A model generated the notes under the pieces. That model made no database searches. It saw only the letters and a list, made by a program, of their open reading frames with translations, and had not been told where the DNA came from. Source: Natrinema sp. DC36 (lineage in GTDB: Archaea; Halobacteriota; Halobacteria; Halobacteriales; Natrialbaceae). Taken from it: DNA of 64,000 nucleotides. Below are positions 59,622 through 64,000 of the stretch, piece by piece. Made by a program: the position numbers and the translations under genes. Location: the NCBI RefSeq assembly GCF_020405225.1, contig NZ_CP084472.1, positions 2,046,001-2,110,000 on the forward strand, written 5' to 3'. The stretch's first letter is position 1, and each line of letters begins with the position of its first letter.

Positions 59622-60280
59622 GTGCGACCACGACCGACGAGCTGGACGCCGACACGGACGGGGACGGAGATGAAAACGGGAAGAAGGATGCGGATCCGCT
59701 GACGGTCCTGTTCGTCGATAACTACGACTCCTTTACGTACAACCTCGTCGAGTACGTCAGCCAACTGCCCGGCACCGAAACCGAGGTCCTGAAGAATACG
59801 GCGTCGCTCGAGGCCGTGCGCGCCGTCGATCCCGACGCGATCGTCATCAGTCCGGGCCCGGGCCATCCGAAACACGACCGCGACGTCGGCGTCACGATGG
59901 ACGTGCTCCGGGAGGTTTCTCCCGACGTGCCGACGCTCGGCGTCTGTCTCGGCCTCGAGGCCGCCGTCTACGAGTACGGCGGGACCATCGGCCGTGCACC
60001 CGAACCGATCCACGGGAAGGCCTCAGCGGTCGACCACGACGGCGACGGCGTCTTCGAGGGCTTAGCGCAGGGCTTTCGCGCCGGTCGCTATCACTCACTG
60101 ATCGCGACCGAGGTCCCCGACTGTTTCGAGGTGTCGGCGACCGCGGAACACGGCGAACGGACGCTCGTGATGGGCGTGCGCCACCGCGAGCATCCCCTCG
60201 AGTGCGTCCAGTTCCATCCGGAGAGCGTGCTCACGGCCGTCGGACACGATATCATCGAAAACTTCCTCGAGTCGGTCTGA
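59618..60280 (+). CDS. trpG: Anthranilate synthase component II, glutaminase (220 aa)
   Basis: This class I glutamine amidotransferase supplies ammonia to TrpE. After an acidic ~28-residue tail comes FVDNYDSFTYNLVEYVSQL. ISPGPGHPKHD and the nucleophile Cys in LGVCLGLEAAVYEYGG (family usual: GVCLGHQ) follow. The catalytic His and Glu are in VQFHPESVL. The Leu-Glu replacing His-Gln after the nucleophile is a small departure worth noting. It is the last gene of the trpDFEG operon. Confidence 0.95.
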   Translation: MSATTTDELDADTDGDGDENGKKDADPLTVLFVDNYDSFTYNLVEYVSQLPGTETEVLKNTASLEAVRAVDPDAIVISPGPGHPKHDRDVGVTMDVLREVSPDVPTLGVCLGLEAAVYEYGGTIGRAPEPIHGKASAVDHDGDGVFEGLAQGFRAGRYHSLIATEVPDCFEVSATAEHGERTLVMGVRHREHPLECVQFHPESVLTAVGHDIIENFLESV

Positions 60281-60346
60281 ACGGCGGACCGACCGCGTGG
60301 GGCGGCAAGGGTATGCCGAGAGCGGACAGCGCAGTACGCCGGCGGT

Positions 60347-60535
60347 CTAGAACGGCAGAAACGACAGGTCGGTGAACCCGGCGGCATAGAGCCCGGCGAG
60401 GACGACGGCGGCCACGATGCCGATGCGGACGGCCAGTTTGATCGCGATTTTGATTGCGACGACGGCGACGGCGAAGGCAGCCAGTCCGGCCAGTACGAGG
60501 AGGATCGTCGGCCCCGATGTCAGTGCTTCGATCAT
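60347..60535 (-). CDS. Small hydrophobic membrane protein (62 aa)
   Basis: The start at 60535 gives MIEALTSGPTILLVLAGLAAF. The sequence is almost entirely hydrophobic, with two likely membrane helices and two Lys/Arg residues between them (VVAIKIAIKLAVRIGIVAA). Similar tiny two-helix proteins are common in haloarchaea and uncharacterised. Convergent with trpG (66 bases between stops). Confidence 0.65.
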   Translation of the reverse strand: MIEALTSGPTILLVLAGLAAFAVAVVAIKIAIKLAVRIGIVAAVVLAGLYAAGFTDLSFLPF

Positions 60536-61017
60536 ATGCGACCCAGTGTACTGCAGGGACGTAATCTTTCTGGATATCGTGAATGAATTTCGACAGTGAC
60601 AGACTCGTGCGATGATCGATAATTGCCTCGAGCGGCGCTCAGGGAGAGACGTGAGCGACGGTGTCAACCCGTCCCACGGAAATAGCCGTGAAAGAGAAAA
60701 TCGCGTGAAGACGACGGATTCTCGTCGCTCACAGTCACTTTCAGTCCGGTCTGAAAATCGTTAAGGCGGTCGGCGACGTAGGACGTAGTGACCACACAGG
60801 CGGCCGTCTCGGCGGCCGCGGGAGGAAGAGAAACGATAGGTTACAGAGACATCATTACAACTGTATTTGTATTACTACAAGAAAAGTGGGACAACAACAC
60901 CACGTTTTATGATGGATGCATGAATACCGAACCTTCGTTACGAATGATGAGAGCAACGACCCGGATTGACGCCAGAATCGGTGTGCGCCAGCGGTGTACC
61001 GACGAGGTGACGCGCGC
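60536..61017 (+). promoter_or_regulatory. Leader and promoter region of the class II RNR gene
   Basis: Between the small membrane gene and the RNR lie about 480 bases. A TATA-like TTTTAT at 60905-60910 is followed by an ATG at 60920 that opens a 33-codon frame ending at 61021. The first ~130 bases near 60,660-60,790 show nothing recognisable. I looked for, and could not assemble, a cobalamin riboswitch here. Confidence 0.45.
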
Positions 61018-61021
61018 ATGA
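60920..61021 (+). CDS. Possible coupled leader peptide upstream of RNR (33 aa)
   Basis: The frame opens ATG at 60920, just after a TATA-like box, and its TGA overlaps the RNR start (ATGA at 61018). Product: MNTEPSLRMMRATTRIDARI followed by a basic end. It is the only reading that links the presumed transcript start to the RNR gene, so it may control RNR translation by coupling. It could also be chance; no homologue is known to me. Confidence 0.35.
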   Translation: MNTEPSLRMMRATTRIDARIGVRQRCTDEVTRA

Positions 61022-64000
61022 GCGATGTCGAACTCTCCGCGGCGGATCTGACGCTCCCGATCAAGCGCTCCGACGGGGACACCTTGGCGGAGCGATTGAC
61101 GGAGAACGCCTACGAGAACATTCTACCGGCCCGCTATCTGCGGAAGGACGCCAACGGCGATCTGATCGAGACGCAAGAGGACCTCTTCGATCGCGTCGGC
61201 ACGAACATCGCGCTGGCCGAAGCCGTCTACGAGGCCGAGAAGCGCGACCGCGAGATCACCGTCACGCCCGACCAGCTAAAGCCCGACCACCCGCGACGGG
61301 ACGAACTCGCCGCGGAGGTCTTCGGTGAAGGCGTCACCGCGGACGACGACGTCGAGACGACGCTCACCGAGCGCAACGTCAACAAGTTCGCCTACGACAC
61401 GATCGTTCCAGAACTTCCAGACGAGGTCCGAACCCACGTCGAGGACGTCGCCGAGACCTTTACCGACGGGATGGAGTCGCTCTCCTTTATGCCGAACTCG
61501 CCGACCCTGATGAACGCCGGGAACGAGCTCCAGCAGCTCTCGGCTTGTTTCGTTATGTCGCCCGACGACGATCTCTCGGACATCCACGAGACCGCCAAGA
61601 AGGCGGCCGAAGTCTTCCAGTCCGGCGGCGGCGTCGGCTACGGTTTCTGGCAGCTGCGACCCTACGGCGACTCGGTCGGCTCGACCGGCGGCATCGCGTC
61701 GGGTCCGATCACCTTCATGCGAACCTACGACCAGCTCTGTGAGACCATCGCGCAGGGCGGGACCCGCCGCGGTGCCCAGATGGGTATCATGCGCGTCTCG
61801 CACCCCGACGTCATCGAGTTCATCCACGCCAAGAACAAGGACGTCTCGCTCGCTCACACGCTGCGACTAAACGACCCCGACGACTACACGTACACCACGT
61901 TCTCGGAAGCCCTCGAGGAAGCCCGCGACCTCATCGACGAGGACGGACGCGTCCCCAAGCACCTGCGCAACGCCGTCGAGGGTCACCTCTCGAACTTCAA
62001 TATCTCCGTCGGCGTCACCGACGGCTTCATGGAAGCGGTCCAGAACGACGAGGAGTACACCTTCACTAACCCGCGGACCGAAGAGCCCCACATCGCCACC
62101 GAGGAGACCAAGGAGATGTACAGCCGGTACGACCTCGGCGAGCACGTCGAGGTCGGCGAACCCCTCTCCATCCCGGCGGAACTCGTCTGGGAGCGCATCG
62201 TACAGGGCGCACACGAGAACGGCGAACCGGGCGTCATCTACCTCGAGCGAGTGAACAAGGAACACTCCTTCGACGTCGAGAAGCAAGACGATCACCGGAT
62301 GCTCGCCACCAACCCGTGTGGCGAACAGCCCCTCGAGGAGTACGAGGCCTGTAACCTCGGCCACATCAACCTCTCGACGCTGGCAGACCTCGACGCCCCC
62401 GACTGGCGCGTCTGGTCCGACGAGCACGGCGACGAGTACGACAGCCAAGAAGCGGCCGTCGCGGCCTTCCTCGAGGAGGCCATCGACTTCGAGGAGTTCG
62501 ACGAGCGCATCGAGTACGGCACCCGCTTTTTGGAGAACGTGGTCACGATGTCGGACTTCCCGGTCGAGGAGATCGAGGAGAAGGTCCGCGACATGCGCAA
62601 GATCGGTCTGGGCGTCATGGGCCTGGCCCAGCTGTACGTTCAGCTCGGGATCAAGTACGGTAGCGACGAAGGGAACGAAGTCGCCAGCCAGCTGATGACC
62701 CACATCAACCACGGCGCGAAGGCGACGAGCCACGAGCTCGCTCGAGAGCGCGGCTCCTTCAACGACTGGAACGAGTCCAAGTACGCCAACCCGACGGAGT
62801 ACCGCGAGTGGTTCGAGCGCCAGACCGGCGAGGACGCCGACGACTGGGAAGACGGTTTCCCCATCCGCAACCACAACGTCACGACCATCGCGCCGACCGG
62901 GACGACCTCGATGGTCGGCAACACCACCGGCGGCTGTGAACCCATCTACAACGTCGCCTACTACAAGAACGTCACCGACGACGTGCAGGGCGACGAGATG
63001 CTCGTCGAGTTCGACGACTACTTCCTCCGCGTCCTGGAGGACAACGACATCGATATCAACGCGGTCAAGGAAGAGGCCCAGGAGCAGATGGCGACGAACC
63101 AGTTCGACGGCGTCGAAGGCCTCTCGACGGTGCCTGACGCGATCGGCGAACTGTTCGTCATCACGTCGGACGTCTCGGCGAAACAGCACGCAGCGGTGCA
63201 GTGTGCCTGCCAGAACGGCGTCGACTCGGCCATCTCGAAGACGGTTAACGCGCCCAACGATTCCACGCTCGAGGACGCCAAGGAGGTCTTCGAGTGGGTC
63301 TACGAGAACGGCGGCAAGGGCGTCACCTACTACCGCGACGGCACCCGATCGAAGCAGGTGCTGACGACGCGCGCCGACAACGCCGACTTCGCCGACGAGA
63401 CCGAAGCCGCACAGGCCCTGGTCGAACAGATCGACGAGATCTTCGGCGGCCTCGAGGCCTTCCTCGAGAGCGAGGAGGTTGCGGACGTCCTCGAGGAGGA
63501 CGTCGACTCGCTGCTCGGCGACGGCCGCCAGCCGATTCAGGTCGACTTCACCGAGAAGCGCGAGCGACCCGACGCGCTGCAGGGCGTCAGTCAGCGCATC
63601 GACACCGGCTACGGAAAGATCTACGTGACGATCAACGAGGATCCCGAAACTGGCCAGCCGTTCGAACTGTTCGCGAACATCGGCCACTCCGGTGGGTTCA
63701 CGAACTCCTTCACCGAGGCGCTGGCGAAGGTCATCTCGACCTCGCTACGTTCGGGCGTCGACCCCGAGGAGATCGTCGACGAACTCTGTGGCACTCGCTC
63801 GCCGAAGGTGGCCTGGGACAAGGGCGAACAGATTCAGTCCATCCCCGACGCCATCGGCACCGCGATGCGCCGATACCTCGAGAACGAGATCGACAAGCCG
63901 TACCCGAAACAGCAGACGCTCGAGGAGTCGGCCGACGCCGATGCGGACATCGACGTTGACGCCGCCGAGTACGACGGACCCAAGACAGACGGCGGTGCGG
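61018..64000 (+). CDS. nrdJ: Adenosylcobalamin-dependent (class II) ribonucleotide reductase, 3' partial
   Basis: It reduces ribonucleotides to deoxyribonucleotides using a B12-derived radical and needs no R2 subunit. The frame runs off the window after 994 codons. Visible family blocks are PNSPTLMNAG, LSACFVMSPDDD, GGGVGYGFW and GGTRRGAQMG in the first half, the radical-site NPCGEQPL with CNLGHINLS, APTGTTSMVGNTTGGCEP, and a C-terminal vitamin B12 RNR region (NIGHSGGFTNSF; LCGTRSPK). No zinc-like C-terminal end is reached. The start at 61018 overlaps the leader frame's stop. Confidence 0.95.
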   Translation, partial: MSDVELSAADLTLPIKRSDGDTLAERLTENAYENILPARYLRKDANGDLIETQEDLFDRVGTNIALAEAVYEAEKRDREITVTPDQLKPDHPRRDELAAEVFGEGVTADDDVETTLTERNVNKFAYDTIVPELPDEVRTHVEDVAETFTDGMESLSFMPNSPTLMNAGNELQQLSACFVMSPDDDLSDIHETAKKAAEVFQSGGGVGYGFWQLRPYGDSVGSTGGIASGPITFMRTYDQLCETIAQGGTRRGAQMGIMRVSHPDVIEFIHAKNKDVSLAHTLRLNDPDDYTYTTFSEALEEARDLIDEDGRVPKHLRNAVEGHLSNFNISVGVTDGFMEAVQNDEEYTFTNPRTEEPHIATEETKEMYSRYDLGEHVEVGEPLSIPAELVWERIVQGAHENGEPGVIYLERVNKEHSFDVEKQDDHRMLATNPCGEQPLEEYEACNLGHINLSTLADLDAPDWRVWSDEHGDEYDSQEAAVAAFLEEAIDFEEFDERIEYGTRFLENVVTMSDFPVEEIEEKVRDMRKIGLGVMGLAQLYVQLGIKYGSDEGNEVASQLMTHINHGAKATSHELARERGSFNDWNESKYANPTEYREWFERQTGEDADDWEDGFPIRNHNVTTIAPTGTTSMVGNTTGGCEPIYNVAYYKNVTDDVQGDEMLVEFDDYFLRVLEDNDIDINAVKEEAQEQMATNQFDGVEGLSTVPDAIGELFVITSDVSAKQHAAVQCACQNGVDSAISKTVNAPNDSTLEDAKEVFEWVYENGGKGVTYYRDGTRSKQVLTTRADNADFADETEAAQALVEQIDEIFGGLEAFLESEEVADVLEEDVDSLLGDGRQPIQVDFTEKRERPDALQGVSQRIDTGYGKIYVTINEDPETGQPFELFANIGHSGGFTNSFTEALAKVISTSLRSGVDPEEIVDELCGTRSPKVAWDKGEQIQSIPDAIGTAMRRYLENEIDKPYPKQQTLEESADADADIDVDAAEYDGPKTDGGA

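Noticed and set aside
60536-61017. Cobalamin riboswitch before the B12-dependent RNR
   Set aside because: I could not find the B12-box-like core or a convincing fold; such riboswitches are also not expected in haloarchaea.
61867-63687. 606-codon leftward open frame opposite the class II RNR
   Set aside because: The RNR reading has all family motifs; the antisense product is low-complexity Leu/Val/Asp-rich.

Overview
The window is haloarchaeal. Predicted proteins are strongly acidic, codons are GC-rich at third positions, and starts are often leaderless, with a TATA-like box about 27 bases upstream. Marker genes are archaeal: GHMP-type shikimate kinase, RadB, Cdc48, Bat-type HTH regulators and a trpDFEG operon. 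A Natrialbales-type host (Natrinema/Haloterrigena-like) is a reasonable guess, but the window contains no rRNA or other decisive marker.

Region 1 (1 to about 10.98 kb) is the right-hand part of an integrated plasmid- or virus-like element that starts before the window. It is AT-richer and holds the C-terminal part of a replication-type protein with an OB fold, an iteron-like cluster ahead of a nuclease-like protein, and a seven-gene run that ends in an AbrB-like protein, a degenerate miniature TFB and a small hypothetical. Two copies of a structured spacer flank one gene in that run. Further right are a zinc-finger/HTH protein behind nested inverted repeats and an integration module: a ribbon-helix-helix protein, a free-standing integrase core-binding domain and a tyrosine recombinase. 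The recombinase abuts the 3' end of chromosomal chorismate mutase.

Region 2 (11 to 25.5 kb) is core chromosome: chorismate mutase and shikimate kinase, small haloarchaeal proteins, an R2lox-like di-metal oxidase, a Bat-like regulator, two Cdc48 paralogues (one divergent), a trio of TrkA-C-like membrane proteins, a HerA/FtsK-like ATPase and LarC.

Region 3 (25.6 to 43.4 kb) looks like an extracellular-matrix locus. Two divergent secreted Q/N-rich proteins carry curli-like repeats, and a modular GH18 chitinase follows. Next comes a leftward cluster of UDP-sugar dehydrogenase, epimerase, membrane GT2, lipoprotein polysaccharide deacetylase and Tat-exported GH10-like hydrolase, with PIG-L deacetylase and WbqC-like genes beyond. 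A Tat-exported orphan and glmS close the region. My inference is amyloid-like fibres plus an amino-sugar exopolysaccharide; this is the most likely place for an undescribed system.

Region 4 (43.4 to 64 kb) is mixed chromosome: an RNase H-fold protein, a PAS histidine kinase, RadB, a four-CBS protein fused to an S30AE/HPF-like domain, a half-size lycopene-cyclase domain, CAP and YihY-like proteins, transporters, UspA, tRNA-Val(GAC) with an AT-rich gene at its 3' side, trpDFEG, and class II ribonucleotide reductase running off the end behind a coupled upstream ORF. IS1341-type hairpin scars lie near 32.9 and 52.75 kb.
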